Shown here: one piece after another, positions 17,742 through 26,763 of the stretch
Layout of the letters: every line of letters starts with the position of its first letter
Numbering within the stretch: the first letter of the stretch is position 1
Assembly: GCA_965656085.1 (NCBI GenBank)
Contig: CBFHJA010000016.1
Span: 20,225-84,224 of the forward strand
Origin: Aliishimia sp965656085
GTDB taxonomy: Bacteria; Pseudomonadota; Alphaproteobacteria; Rhodobacterales; Rhodobacteraceae
Length of the DNA stretch: 64,000 nt
Direction of reading: 5' to 3'
Translations under genes and position numbers: made by a program
Notes under the pieces: model-generated
What the model was told of the DNA's origin: nothing
The model's database searches: none
The model's input: the letters and a program-made list of their open reading frames with translations, nothing else

Positions 17742-17759
17742 TGTCAGTAGATTTATACA
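17742..17759. promoter_or_regulatory. PpsR/CrtJ box, crtE/crtD divergent promoter, site 1
   Basis: TGTCAGTAGATTTATACA fits TGT-N12-ACA. It starts 22 bp upstream of the crtE start codon and is separated by 7 bp from site 2, so both crtE and crtD could be repressed from here. Confidence 0.85.
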
Positions 17760-17766
17760 TCTAAAC

Positions 17767-17784
17767 TGTAAACTACACTGGACA
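17767..17784. promoter_or_regulatory. PpsR/CrtJ box, crtE/crtD divergent promoter, site 2
   Basis: TGTAAACTACACTGGACA fits TGT-N12-ACA, 49 bp upstream of the crtD start codon and adjacent to site 1. Confidence 0.83.
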
Positions 17785-17832
17785 GATTTCACCTCGGAGT
17801 CAATAATTCACTCAGTGCGAAAGATATCTCTC

Positions 17833-19374
17833 ATGCCGACTCACTCTGAATCGCCCCAGAACCACGCCGTCATCATCGGTGCGGGCATCGCTGGGCTCGC
17901 CGCTGCGATCCGGCTCGCGGCGATGGGCCTGCGCGTCACGCTGCTGGAGCGGCACGCGCATATGGGCGGCAAGATCCGCACCACCCCCAGCGCTGCAGGC
18001 CCGGTCGATGCCGGCCCGACGGTGCTGACCATGCGCCACGTCTTCGACGATCTCTTCGAGACCGCAGGCGCCCGCCTCGAAGAGCACGTGACGCTGATCC
18101 CGCAGCCGCTGCTCGCCCGGCACTTCTGGCCCGATGGCAGCACGCTCGACCTGTTCGCCGACCGCGCCCGCAGCATCGAGGCGGTCCGCGCGTTTGGCGG
18201 CGCCCGGCTCGCATCGGAGTTCGAGCGCTTCAGTTGCCGCGCGGCAACGCTGTTCGAGGCCTTCGATGCGCCAATGATGCAGGCCGCCAAACCAACCCTC
18301 GGCGGTCTCGTGAGGCATGTTCTCACCAAGCCGCATCTGATCCCGCAGATGTCACCTGTCTCGTCGCTCTCCGGCCTGCTGAAGTCTCAATTCTCGGACC
18401 CGCGCCTGCGGCAGCTCTTCGGACGCTATGCGACCTATGTCGGCGGCGCGCCGCATCTCTCCCCCGCCGTGCTGGCCTTGATCTGGCATGCTGAGGAATC
18501 CGGTGTGTGGGTGGTAAAGGGCGGGATGCACAAGCTCGCCGAGGCCCTCGCGGCCCTTGCGGAGCAGTTAGGTGTCGAGATCCACAGCGGCGCCCATGTG
18601 GAGCAGATCGACATCGAGCATGGCGCGGCCCAAGGCGTGCACTGTGCAGACGGCACCCGGATTGCCGCCGATCTGGTTGTCGCAGCAGGCGATCCACGCG
18701 CACTGGCCAGCGGGGCTCTCGGGCCGGACGCCGCCTGCATCGCGCAAGGCACCCTGAAAGCAAAACGCTCCTTCTCGGCCCGCGTGCACAGTTTCGCAGC
18801 AGAGGCGCACGGCCCCGCCCTCGCCCATCACAACGTCTTTTTCGCAGACCCCGGCACCTCCGAGTTCGACGATCTCGTGGCCGGACGCATCCCGACAAAC
18901 CCGACCCTTTACCTGTGCGCAGAAGATCGCGGGCAAGACAGCCCGCCGCAGGGCCTTGAGCGCTTCGAAATGATCGCCAATGCCCCGGCGACCTCAGACA
19001 GGCTCCAACCAGAGGACATCACCCAATGGCATCAACGGATCATGACACGCATGGCCAGCTTCGGGGTGACGTTCAGCCCGACACCCGGAGCGGACACAGT
19101 GACGACACCTCAGAGTTTCGCCCGGATGTTTCCCGCGAGCGAGGGGGCACTCTACGGTCAGAGCCCGCACGGGCTCGTGGCCGCGTTTCAGCGCCCGACA
19201 GCGCGCACGAAAGTGACGGGGCTGTACCTGTGCGGGGGCGGGGCGCATCCGGGCGCGGGGGTTCCGATGGCGACGCTCTCCGCCCGGCATCTGGCCGAGG
19301 CGATCTGGAGCGACCGAATTTCAACATCCCCGTCGGCCCGAACGGCTATGCGTGGTGGTATGTCGACGGCCTGA
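17833..19374 (+). CDS. crtD: Methoxyneurosporene (hydroxyneurosporene) desaturase
   Basis: A 513-residue FAD-dependent carotenoid 3,4-desaturase. The N-terminal dinucleotide fold is VIIGAGIAGLAAAIRLAAMG and the C-terminal FAD block is GLYLCGGGAHPGAGVPMATL. It is distinguished from CrtI (21744-23288) by DAGPTVLTMRHVFDDLFE and by its pairing with crtC. The start at MPTHSES (17833) is chosen because the upstream frame covers the promoter. crtC begins inside its 3' end. Confidence 0.94.
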   Translation: MPTHSESPQNHAVIIGAGIAGLAAAIRLAAMGLRVTLLERHAHMGGKIRTTPSAAGPVDAGPTVLTMRHVFDDLFETAGARLEEHVTLIPQPLLARHFWPDGSTLDLFADRARSIEAVRAFGGARLASEFERFSCRAATLFEAFDAPMMQAAKPTLGGLVRHVLTKPHLIPQMSPVSSLSGLLKSQFSDPRLRQLFGRYATYVGGAPHLSPAVLALIWHAEESGVWVVKGGMHKLAEALAALAEQLGVEIHSGAHVEQIDIEHGAAQGVHCADGTRIAADLVVAAGDPRALASGALGPDAACIAQGTLKAKRSFSARVHSFAAEAHGPALAHHNVFFADPGTSEFDDLVAGRIPTNPTLYLCAEDRGQDSPPQGLERFEMIANAPATSDRLQPEDITQWHQRIMTRMASFGVTFSPTPGADTVTTPQSFARMFPASEGALYGQSPHGLVAAFQRPTARTKVTGLYLCGGGAHPGAGVPMATLSARHLAEAIWSDRISTSPSARTAMRGGMSTA

Positions 19375-20276
19375 GCGACTGCGGCACACGGGCGATCTCG
19401 ATCATCGCCTTCATCGGTTCGGTCTTCTCGCCATGGTATCGGTGGTCGGGGCGCAAGCACCCGCAGAACCACGTCTGCATCAACGTTGCCACCTATGGCA
19501 AAGGCGGGCGCTTCACGATGACTGACCGGGGTCACACCGCCCTGCGCCAGACCGCGACCCGGTTCGAGGTCGGCCCGTCGATGCTACGTTGGGAAGACGG
19601 CGCTCTGGTGATCGACATCGACGAGGTCAGCTCACCGCCACTGATATCGCGGGTGCGCGGGCAGGTGATTATCCGGCCCGAGGCGATGACCTCGGTGGAG
19701 TTGCCACTGACGGCTGACGGGGCGCATGTCTGGCGCCCCTTCGCGCCGCGCAGCCGGATCGACGTGCAGATCGACCGGCCCGGCTGGTCATGGTCCGGCG
19801 AGGGCTATTTCGACGCCAATTTCGGAACGCGTGCGCTAGAGGAGGATTTTTCCTACTGGACGTGGGGGCGGTTCCCCACCGCAGACGGTGCCACCTGCTT
19901 TTACGATGCCGAACGGTTGGATGGCTCCACGCTCGCCGCCGCCTTCCGCTTTCGTCCCGATGGCAGCGCCGAGGAGATTGACCTTCCGCCCAAAACCCGG
20001 TTCCGCAGAAGCCTGTGGGCCGTGAGGCGCGAAACCCGCGCCGATGCCGGGTATCAGCCGCATCAGGTGCAGAGCATGCTCGACGCGCCGTTCTACAGCC
20101 GGTCTGCGGTGAAAACGCGCCTCAACGGGGAAGAAACCGTGGGCGTACATGAGGCCCTTGACCTGCGCCGCTTCCGCTCGCCGCTCATCAAGCCAATGCT
20201 GGCGGTCCGTGTCCCGCGCCGCGCCAACTGGGACTTCACGCGATCTTCGGAGGGGATGCGGCCTCTTCCGGATTGA
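19230..20276 (+). CDS. crtC: Carotenoid 1,2-hydratase (hydroxyneurosporene synthase)
   Basis: The protein adds water across the terminal double bond of neurosporene/lycopene derivatives. Diagnostic sequence begins at GPNGYAWWYVDGLSDCG, then IIAFIGSVFSPWYRWSGRK and HVCINVATYGKGGRFTMTDRG. No ATG precedes the conserved part near the crtD end. GTG at 19230 is the most plausible start, giving 348 residues and a 145-bp overlap with crtD, but the true start is uncertain. Its 3' end overlaps the convergent tspO by 41 bp. Confidence 0.87.
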   Translation: MRGRGASGRGGSDGDALRPASGRGDLERPNFNIPVGPNGYAWWYVDGLSDCGTRAISIIAFIGSVFSPWYRWSGRKHPQNHVCINVATYGKGGRFTMTDRGHTALRQTATRFEVGPSMLRWEDGALVIDIDEVSSPPLISRVRGQVIIRPEAMTSVELPLTADGAHVWRPFAPRSRIDVQIDRPGWSWSGEGYFDANFGTRALEEDFSYWTWGRFPTADGATCFYDAERLDGSTLAAAFRFRPDGSAEEIDLPPKTRFRRSLWAVRRETRADAGYQPHQVQSMLDAPFYSRSAVKTRLNGEETVGVHEALDLRRFRSPLIKPMLAVRVPRRANWDFTRSSEGMRPLPD

Positions 20277-20715
20277 GCCGCCAGACCTCGGCGTTGAGTG
20301 CGGAGGCGATGGTGACCCAAATTAGATAGGGCACAAAGAGCAGGCCCGCGATCATGTCCACCTGCCATAGAGCAACCATGGCGCTGGCCACGCTGAGCCA
20401 CAGAAAGCCAACCACGGCCATGCCGAGCTTGATCTGGCGCAGACCGAAGAAGACCGGGGTCCAGAGGCCATTGAACGCGATCTGCATGGCCCAGAAAGCC
20501 ATCGCGAGCCCGTTCTCCGGCGCTAGTGCAGCGCGTGCGCCCGCCACAGCCATACAGCCGTAAAGGATGAACCACGTGATTGGAAACACGATATCGGGCG
20601 GCGTCCAGACTGGCTTCTTGAGATTGCGATACCACTCGCCGGGCGGAAACAGCCCCCCTGTGACACCCGCTCCAAGGCAGGCGGCGAAAAAGATGCAGAA
20701 CAGCAGCCAGAACAT
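20236..20715 (-). CDS. tspO: Tryptophan-rich sensory protein TspO/MBR family
   Basis: A 159-residue, five-helix outer-membrane/translocator protein homologue. The motif KKPVWTPPDIVFPITWFILYG is the TspO signature; Trp is frequent. In Rhodobacter sphaeroides TspO binds porphyrins and dampens photosynthesis-gene expression under oxygen. Lying in the carotenoid block and sharing 41 bp of antisense sequence with crtC suggests the same role here. It follows crtB at 30 bp on the same strand, so it is probably cotranscribed with crtIB. Confidence 0.93.
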   Translation of the reverse strand: MFWLLFCIFFAACLGAGVTGGLFPPGEWYRNLKKPVWTPPDIVFPITWFILYGCMAVAGARAALAPENGLAMAFWAMQIAFNGLWTPVFFGLRQIKLGMAVVGFLWLSVASAMVALWQVDMIAGLLFVPYLIWVTIASALNAEVWRLNPEEAASPPKIA

Positions 20716-20745
20716 GCAGGTGAGCTAGGCGCGCCGGGCCTCAGT

Positions 20746-21747
20746 TCAAGCGGTCTGCCCACGTTGCGCATCAAGCGCGGCCAAGGTGTCGAGCAAAGCA
20801 ACACTGCGCGAGCGCGGTCTGGGATCAGCGGTGGCCTCCACGAGAAACCGCACCTCTGGCAGGGGCTGTGCATAAAGCACAGCGCTTTTCGGCGCGACAA
20901 GGCTGACGGCGGACCTGGCCGCAGAGTGGCACAGCCAGCCGATCTTCTGCGCCTTGCTCGTGCGTGCGCGGGCGGAGATCGAATCGAACCCCATACGCGA
21001 CAAATTCCCGCCAATGCCCGCATAGATCAGCCGCGCGGCCCAAATGCCGGGCCTTGCACCCGCAGGCAGCGCGCCAATCCCGGCCTCTGCCCGGTAATAG
21101 AGGCGGTTTGCGTCCATCACGAGGCGCTTGGTCAGGACTTGCAGATCGCGCGAGGGTTTGGGGTCCGCAAGCAGAGCGTCCGGGTCGATCCCCTTCTCCG
21201 CCAGCCAATCCAGCGGCATGTAGAGCCGCCCCTCGCGGGCATCCTCGCCCACGTCGCGGGCAATATTGGTCAGTTGCATCGCCACGCCAAGATCACAGGC
21301 GCGAGCAAGGGCATCGGGGTCGCGCACGCGCATCAGCACGGTCATCATCGCACCCACGGCAGAGGCGACACGGGCCGAGTAGCTATAAAGGTCGCTCAGG
21401 CTTTGGTAACGGCGCTCCTCCGCGTCCCACGCCAAGCCCTCCAGCAGAGCATCGGGCAGCGCGCGCGGCATCTCGAAATCCTCCACCACAGCGGCAAAGG
21501 CCCGGTCCGGGGCCGCGTTGCGAGGCCGGCCTTGATACACCAGATCCAACCTGTCGCGCAGATGCAGAACCGACGCTGTCTTGTCGTCCTTCAGGTCAAC
21601 CTCGTCATCGGCCAACCGGCAGAACGCGTAGAGCGCCAGAGACGGGTCCCGGACCTTGCGCGGCAACAGATGCGAGGCCGCGAAGAAAGACAGCGAGCCG
21701 TGGCGGATTGCCTCGCGGCAATGGTCGAGGTCTTTGGGGTCAATCAT
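20746..21747 (-). CDS. crtB: Phytoene synthase
   Basis: A 333-residue squalene/phytoene synthase condensing two GGPP into phytoene. Both Asp-rich Mg-binding motifs are present: CRLADDEVD (near residue 48) and NIARDVGEDAREGRLYMP. The N-terminal HGSLSFFAASHLLP is typical. It overlaps crtI by four bases and depends on the crtI promoter with its PpsR box. Confidence 0.95.
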   Translation of the reverse strand: MIDPKDLDHCREAIRHGSLSFFAASHLLPRKVRDPSLALYAFCRLADDEVDLKDDKTASVLHLRDRLDLVYQGRPRNAAPDRAFAAVVEDFEMPRALPDALLEGLAWDAEERRYQSLSDLYSYSARVASAVGAMMTVLMRVRDPDALARACDLGVAMQLTNIARDVGEDAREGRLYMPLDWLAEKGIDPDALLADPKPSRDLQVLTKRLVMDANRLYYRAEAGIGALPAGARPGIWAARLIYAGIGGNLSRMGFDSISARARTSKAQKIGWLCHSAARSAVSLVAPKSAVLYAQPLPEVRFLVEATADPRPRSRSVALLDTLAALDAQRGQTA

Positions 21748-23288
21748 CGTGGCACCACCGGATCGGGAACGAGTTTATCGAGAACCTCAGCCGTCGAGAC
21801 CACACCGGGCACGCCTGCGCCGGGATGGGTGCCCGCCCCGACCAGATAGAGCCCCTCCATCTCCTCGCTCACGTTATGCGGGCGGAACCACGCGCTCTGG
21901 AGAATGCGCGGCTCGATGGAGAACCCGGCTCCGAACGGGCTGAGATAGCGGTCCCGGAAGGTCTCGGGTGTGAAGACGACCTCGGTGCTGATGTGCTCGC
22001 GCAGGCCGGGCATCATTTGCTCTTCGAGCACCTTGAGCATCTTTTCCTTGTAGGCGGCCTCTTCAGTCGCCCAATCCACGCCGTTGTCATGGCCAAGATG
22101 CGGCACCGGGCTGAGCACGTAGAACGTATCGTCCCCCTCCGGCGCGACACTGGGATCGGTCACACTGGGACGGTGAATGTAGAGGCTCATATCATCGGCG
22201 AGCTTGCCCTTCATGAAGATGTCCTTGAGCAGCCCTTTATACCGCGGCGCATTCAGGATCGTGTGGTGCCCCACATCGGCCCATTTGCCCTTGGTGCCCT
22301 TGGTTCCGAAGTACCAAACGAAGAGCGACATGGACCAGCGCGTGCGTTTGAGCTTCTGCGATGTCCAACGCTTGCGCGGCGTATCCTTGAGGAGGCGGTC
22401 GTACGTGTGGCCGGCATCGGCGTTCGACACGACCAGGTCCGCGTCGAGATCCAGCCCGGAGGCGAGGCGGACACCGGTGGCGCGGGTGCCATCATGCCGG
22501 ATCGCGTCCACTTCGGAGTTCATCAGAAGCGTGCCGCCTTGCTCGACGATGACGCGGCCCATCGCCTCAGCAACAGCCGCCAGACCGCCCATCGCGTAAT
22601 GCACTCCGAATTCCTTTTCGAGGTAGCTGACGAGAATATACATCGACGTCACATGCAGAGGATCGCCGCCGATGAACAGCGGGTGGAATGAGAAGGCCAT
22701 ACGCAGCCTTTCATCCGAGAACCGCTTGGCGGCATGGGCATAGACCGACCGGTCCGCGCGCAGCATCCCAAAGGTGGGCAGAACCTTGATCAGATCCCAG
22801 AGCTTGTTCATCGGTCGGCGCCCGAGGTCTTCAAAGCCGAACCAGTAGCGCTTTTCGCTGTCCTTGAGGAACTTGTCGAATCCCGCCACATCTGCGGGCG
22901 AGATCTTGCGGACCTCCTCGCGCAGCTTGTCCGTGTCCTGCTGCGCAACGAACTTGGTCCCGTCTGGCCAGCGGATTTCGTAGAAGGGATCGAGCGCTTT
23001 GAGGTTGACGTCCTGATGGAAGTCGCGCCCGCAGGCGGCCCAGAGGTTTTCATAGACCTGCGGGACGGTCACGATGGTCGGCCCCAGATCGAAGCGGTGG
23101 CCGTCCTGCCGGATGCAAGAACCGCGCCCACCGGGAACGTCAAGCTTGTCGATGACCGTGACGCGGTAGCCGCGCGCTCCGAGTCGCATCGCCGCCGCAA
23201 GACCACCAAGGCCCGCGCCGACGACGATTGCATGTGAGGCCTCGCGCGAGGCGCTGCCGATTGATTCGATGGGATCTATACGTGTCAT
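21744..23288 (-). CDS. crtI: Phytoene desaturase
   Basis: A 514-residue FAD-dependent bacterial-type phytoene desaturase. The dinucleotide fold is IVVGAGLGGLAAAMRLGARGY; the C-terminal signature is GLYLVGAGTHPGAGVPGV. In the spheroidene pathway CrtI makes neurosporene (three steps) or lycopene; the number of steps cannot be read from sequence. The start at 23288 lies 20 bp from the perfect PpsR box shared with the divergent crtA. Confidence 0.96.
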   Translation of the reverse strand: MTRIDPIESIGSASREASHAIVVGAGLGGLAAAMRLGARGYRVTVIDKLDVPGGRGSCIRQDGHRFDLGPTIVTVPQVYENLWAACGRDFHQDVNLKALDPFYEIRWPDGTKFVAQQDTDKLREEVRKISPADVAGFDKFLKDSEKRYWFGFEDLGRRPMNKLWDLIKVLPTFGMLRADRSVYAHAAKRFSDERLRMAFSFHPLFIGGDPLHVTSMYILVSYLEKEFGVHYAMGGLAAVAEAMGRVIVEQGGTLLMNSEVDAIRHDGTRATGVRLASGLDLDADLVVSNADAGHTYDRLLKDTPRKRWTSQKLKRTRWSMSLFVWYFGTKGTKGKWADVGHHTILNAPRYKGLLKDIFMKGKLADDMSLYIHRPSVTDPSVAPEGDDTFYVLSPVPHLGHDNGVDWATEEAAYKEKMLKVLEEQMMPGLREHISTEVVFTPETFRDRYLSPFGAGFSIEPRILQSAWFRPHNVSEEMEGLYLVGAGTHPGAGVPGVVSTAEVLDKLVPDPVVPR

Positions 23289-23305
23289 TGTTATTCAACA
23301 TTACA
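23289..23305. promoter_or_regulatory. Imperfect PpsR-like half-pair near crtI
   Basis: TGT and ACA are here separated by 11 rather than 12 bases, directly beside the perfect box at 23308. It may act as a weak second site; spacing makes this doubtful. Confidence 0.35.
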
Positions 23306-23307
23306 TG

Positions 23308-23325
23308 TGTCTAGTTTAGTTGACA
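23308..23325. promoter_or_regulatory. PpsR/CrtJ box, crtI/crtA divergent promoter
   Basis: TGTCTAGTTTAGTTGACA fits TGT-N12-ACA, between the divergently transcribed crtI and crtA. crtA-bchIDO and crtI-crtB-tspO are therefore both likely targets of PpsR. Confidence 0.85.
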
Positions 23326-23383
23326 ATCCACTTTGAACCTGAAACGCTCACATCAGGACGAAATCATCCGACTCAGTGCGCAC

Positions 23384-24094
23384 ATGACCCAAATTGTAAG
23401 CCTTTCCTTTTTCCGTTTCGGAAGTCTCGCCGACCGTCTGTGGGCCTTCTACATGATGGGCGCAGCGCGTCTCGCGATGCCGCGCGTGCCCGATATTGGC
23501 TTCTGGAAGCTCTGCGGCTCCGGCACCGGCGAAGGGTTCACACCCATCCCCAACACCGCCGTCTACGCCATCCTCGCCACATGGCCCGATGCCACCGTTG
23601 CCCGCGAACGCACCCAGCATCACGCGCTGTTTGAACGCTATCACGCTCGGGCGCAGGAAAGCTGGACGGTCTATCTGCAAACCACGTCCGCCCGGGGCGC
23701 ATGGTCTGGCGCGCAGCCCTTCGCAGCCGAAACCGCGCCGCGACCCGGCCCGCTCGCGGCCCTGACCCGCGCCACGGTCAAACCTGCCGTTGCCCTGCAG
23801 TTCTGGAAGCAGGTTCCAAGCATCACGCCGGTGATCGGCAGCGATCCCAATGTCGCTTTCAAGATCGGAATCGGCGAGGTGCCGCTTCTGCAGCAGATCA
23901 CCTTCTCGATCTGGCCCGACAAGGCCTCTATGGCCGAATTCGCCCGTAAGGACGGCCCCCATGCCCGCGCCGTGAAGGCCGTGCGTGACGGGGATTGGTT
24001 CCGCGAAGAATTATATGCCCGCTTCGCCGTCGTCGGCGATAGTGGCTCATGGGGCGGCAAGAGCCCCCTCGACCGATTGGAGTGCGCCGCATGA
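23384..24094 (+). CDS. crtA: Spheroidene monooxygenase
   Basis: A 236-residue enzyme that introduces the 2-keto group, converting spheroidene to spheroidenone when oxygen is present. Family sequence: SLSFFRFGSLADRLWAFYMMG, GFWKLCGSGTGEGFTP and QITFSIWPDKASM. The ATG at 23384 is preferred to an upstream TTG because homologues begin at MTQIVSLSFFRFG. It overlaps bchI by four bases (ATGA) and leads the crtA-bchIDO operon. Its presence predicts reddish, spheroidenone-rich aerobic cells. Confidence 0.93.
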   Translation: MTQIVSLSFFRFGSLADRLWAFYMMGAARLAMPRVPDIGFWKLCGSGTGEGFTPIPNTAVYAILATWPDATVARERTQHHALFERYHARAQESWTVYLQTTSARGAWSGAQPFAAETAPRPGPLAALTRATVKPAVALQFWKQVPSITPVIGSDPNVAFKIGIGEVPLLQQITFSIWPDKASMAEFARKDGPHARAVKAVRDGDWFREELYARFAVVGDSGSWGGKSPLDRLECAA

Positions 24095-25095
24095 CTGAAG
24101 TCTTTCCCTTTTCCGCCATCGTCGGCCAAGACGATATGAAACTTGCTATGATCCTGACCGCAGTCGATCCCGGCATCGGCGGCGTGCTCGTCTTTGGGGA
24201 CCGAGGCACCGGCAAGTCGACCGCCGTTCGAGCCCTTGCAGGTCTCCTGCCGCCGATCCGGGCGGTGGAGAGTTGCCCGATCAATGCTGCGAAACGTGAG
24301 GACAGCCCGGACTGGGCCGAGATCACCTCCGAGGCGATCGTCGAAAAACCCACCCCTGTCATCGACCTTCCCCTTGGCGTGACCGAAGATCGCGTCGTCG
24401 GCGCGCTCGACATCGAACGCGCCCTCACGCGCGGTGAGACGCAATTCGAGCCAGGGTTGCTGGCGCGGGCTAATCGCGGCTACCTCTACATCGACGAGGT
24501 GAACCTGCTCGAAGATCACATCGTGGACCTGCTGCTGGACGTCGCCCAATCGGGCGAGAACGTCGTCGAGCGTGAGGGCCTGTCGATCCGGCACCCTGCA
24601 CGCTTCGTGCTGGTGGGCTCCGGCAACCCCGAGGAGGGCGAGTTGCGCCCGCAACTGCTCGACCGCTTCGGCCTCTCGGTCGAAGTCCGCTCGCCCACCG
24701 ATATCGACCAACGTATCGAGGTGATCAAACGCCGCGATGCGTTCGAACGCGACAAGGCGGCCTTCCTGACCGTGTACCAGTCGCAGGACGCGGCGATCCG
24801 CGAGTCGGTTCTGACCGCGCGTGACAGCCTGAAAGACGTTCGCAACAGCGATGCGATCCTGCGGCTCTGCGCAGAACTGTGCATCGCGCTCGGCTCTGAC
24901 GGCTTGCGCGGCGAACTCACACTGCTCCGCACGGCCCGCGCACTGGCAGCATACGAGGGCGCCGCCGAGATCACACAGACCCATCTGTCCCGCATAGCCC
25001 CGATGGCCCTGTCGCACCGTTTGCGCCGCGACCCGCTCGACGAGGCCGGCTCGGCGACGCGCGTGGCGCGTACGGTCGACACTGTGCTGGCATGA
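24091..25095 (+). CDS. bchI: Magnesium chelatase ATPase subunit I
   Basis: This 334-residue AAA+ ATPase, with BchD and BchH, inserts Mg into protoporphyrin IX. Walker A is GDRGTGKST, Walker B region GYLYIDEVNLLEDHIVDLLLD, and the sensor/arginine area LVGSGNPEEGELRPQLLDRFG. The start at MTEVFPFSAIVGQ (24091) overlaps the crtA stop by four bases, and its own stop overlaps bchD by four. Confidence 0.97.
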   Translation: MTEVFPFSAIVGQDDMKLAMILTAVDPGIGGVLVFGDRGTGKSTAVRALAGLLPPIRAVESCPINAAKREDSPDWAEITSEAIVEKPTPVIDLPLGVTEDRVVGALDIERALTRGETQFEPGLLARANRGYLYIDEVNLLEDHIVDLLLDVAQSGENVVEREGLSIRHPARFVLVGSGNPEEGELRPQLLDRFGLSVEVRSPTDIDQRIEVIKRRDAFERDKAAFLTVYQSQDAAIRESVLTARDSLKDVRNSDAILRLCAELCIALGSDGLRGELTLLRTARALAAYEGAAEITQTHLSRIAPMALSHRLRRDPLDEAGSATRVARTVDTVLA

Positions 25096-26762
25096 CCGCA
25101 GAGGCCGGATCTGACTGGGACCGGACCGCGCGCGCCCTGCAAATCCTCGCACTGAACGGCACAGGATTGGGCGGTGCCGTTATCCGGATGCGCGCCGGAC
25201 CGGCCCGCGACACGGTTCTTGCGGCCTTGCGCGCAAGGTTCCCGAAAGCTACCAAACTGCACCCCACGATCGACGACACGCAGCTTTTCGGTGGCGTGGA
25301 CATCGCCGCAACGCTGGCGCAAGGCCACGTCGTGCAAAGCCGAGGACTTCTGGACCGCGCCCAGACGCTGATTCTCACCATGGCCGAACGCTGTCCGGAC
25401 GACCTTTCCGCCAAGCTCGCGCAGCACCTTGACGCGGCTCCGGACATGACCCTGTTCGCGCTCGATGAAGGCGCTGATGAGGCCGAGACAGTTCCGAGCG
25501 GACTGGCTGAGCGCTTGGCCTTTCATCTCGCACCTGAAGGTGCGCCACCACAGGGCTGGGTTCTCCCCGAAGCGCAGGCGGCGATCACGGAGGTTACACA
25601 CACGGATGGCGATATCGACGCCCTTGTGCTCGCAGCCGAGCAATTCGGCATCACCTCCCTGCGCGCACCGCTCTTTGCGCTCGCCACGGCACGCGCCAAT
25701 GCCGCGCTGGACGGACGCGGGTCGGTCACCGAAGACGACCTGAGCCTTGCCGCTGCGCTGATCTATGCGCATCGGGCGACCCGTGTTCCACCCGATCCGG
25801 CAGAGGCACAACCCGACGATCCGCCGCCGGAGCAACCGGACAGTGAGGACCGGGCGGAGCCTGAAGGCGAGGACGAAACCCAGAGCCTGCCGCAAGGCGA
25901 AATGCTCGTCTCTGCCGTGAAGGCCTTGCTGCCCCCGGAGCTTCTGGCCGGTTTGGGCCACAAGGGACAGACGCGCGGCACGCATGGCGCGGGCGCAGGG
26001 CAAAAGCGCAAAGGCAACCGGCGCGGGCGGCCCCTGCCCTCGCGCTGGGGCAAGCTCGACGGACGGGCGCGGCTCGACGTTGTCGCCACGCTGCGGGCAG
26101 CCGCGCCATGGCAACCCATTCGCCGCAAGCTGACCCCGGACCGCGACGGGCTGCTGATCCGCAGTTCTGATCTGCGGCTCAAACGCTACGAAAGCAAATC
26201 CGACCGGCTGATCGTCTTCGCGGTTGATGCGTCGGGCTCGGCGGCGATCTCGCGCCTCAACGAAGCCAAGGGGGCCATCGAGCTTCTGCTCGGGCAGGCC
26301 TATGCGGCCCGTGACCACGTAGCGCTGGTCTCGTTCCGAGGTGAGGGAGCCGAATGTCTGCTCGCACCGACACGGTCTCTTGTGCAGACCAAACGCAAGC
26401 TGGCAGCCCTGCCGGGCGGCGGCGGCACGCCGCTGGCCGCCGGGATGCAGGAAGCGTTGCATATCGCCGGGCAAGCCCGCGACCGCGGCCTGAGCCCGGT
26501 GATCGTGCTGGCCACAGATGGCAAGGCCAATATCGCGCTTGATGGCGCCGCGGACCGCGTGCAGGCGCGCGAAGACGCCACGAAGATGGCCGCGCATCTG
26601 CGCCGTGCAGGCTATGAAACCCTCGTCGTCGATATGTCGTACCGACCGCAGCCGGGTCTGCGTGATTTGGCACAGCATCTGGACGGCCACTACCTGCCTC
26701 TGCCACGCGCCAATGCTGAACGGCTCTCCGGCGCGGTGCAAAACGTTCTGGACGGGGCGTGA
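25092..26762 (+). CDS. bchD: Magnesium chelatase subunit D
   Basis: A 556-residue partner of BchI. The N-terminal AAA+-like domain lacks a usable P-loop (an ordinary trait of BchD). The middle is a Pro/acidic linker (about residues 236-265). The C-terminal von Willebrand A domain carries the MIDAS motif DASGSAAISR and PGGGGTPLAAG. It starts within the bchI stop (ATGA); bchO begins one base after its stop. Confidence 0.96.
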   Translation: MTAEAGSDWDRTARALQILALNGTGLGGAVIRMRAGPARDTVLAALRARFPKATKLHPTIDDTQLFGGVDIAATLAQGHVVQSRGLLDRAQTLILTMAERCPDDLSAKLAQHLDAAPDMTLFALDEGADEAETVPSGLAERLAFHLAPEGAPPQGWVLPEAQAAITEVTHTDGDIDALVLAAEQFGITSLRAPLFALATARANAALDGRGSVTEDDLSLAAALIYAHRATRVPPDPAEAQPDDPPPEQPDSEDRAEPEGEDETQSLPQGEMLVSAVKALLPPELLAGLGHKGQTRGTHGAGAGQKRKGNRRGRPLPSRWGKLDGRARLDVVATLRAAAPWQPIRRKLTPDRDGLLIRSSDLRLKRYESKSDRLIVFAVDASGSAAISRLNEAKGAIELLLGQAYAARDHVALVSFRGEGAECLLAPTRSLVQTKRKLAALPGGGGTPLAAGMQEALHIAGQARDRGLSPVIVLATDGKANIALDGAADRVQAREDATKMAAHLRRAGYETLVVDMSYRPQPGLRDLAQHLDGHYLPLPRANAERLSGAVQNVLDGA

Positions 26763-26763
26763 T

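Noticed and set aside
23289..23305. Second full PpsR site at crtI
   Set aside because: TGT and ACA are 11 rather than 12 bases apart; kept only as a low-confidence feature.
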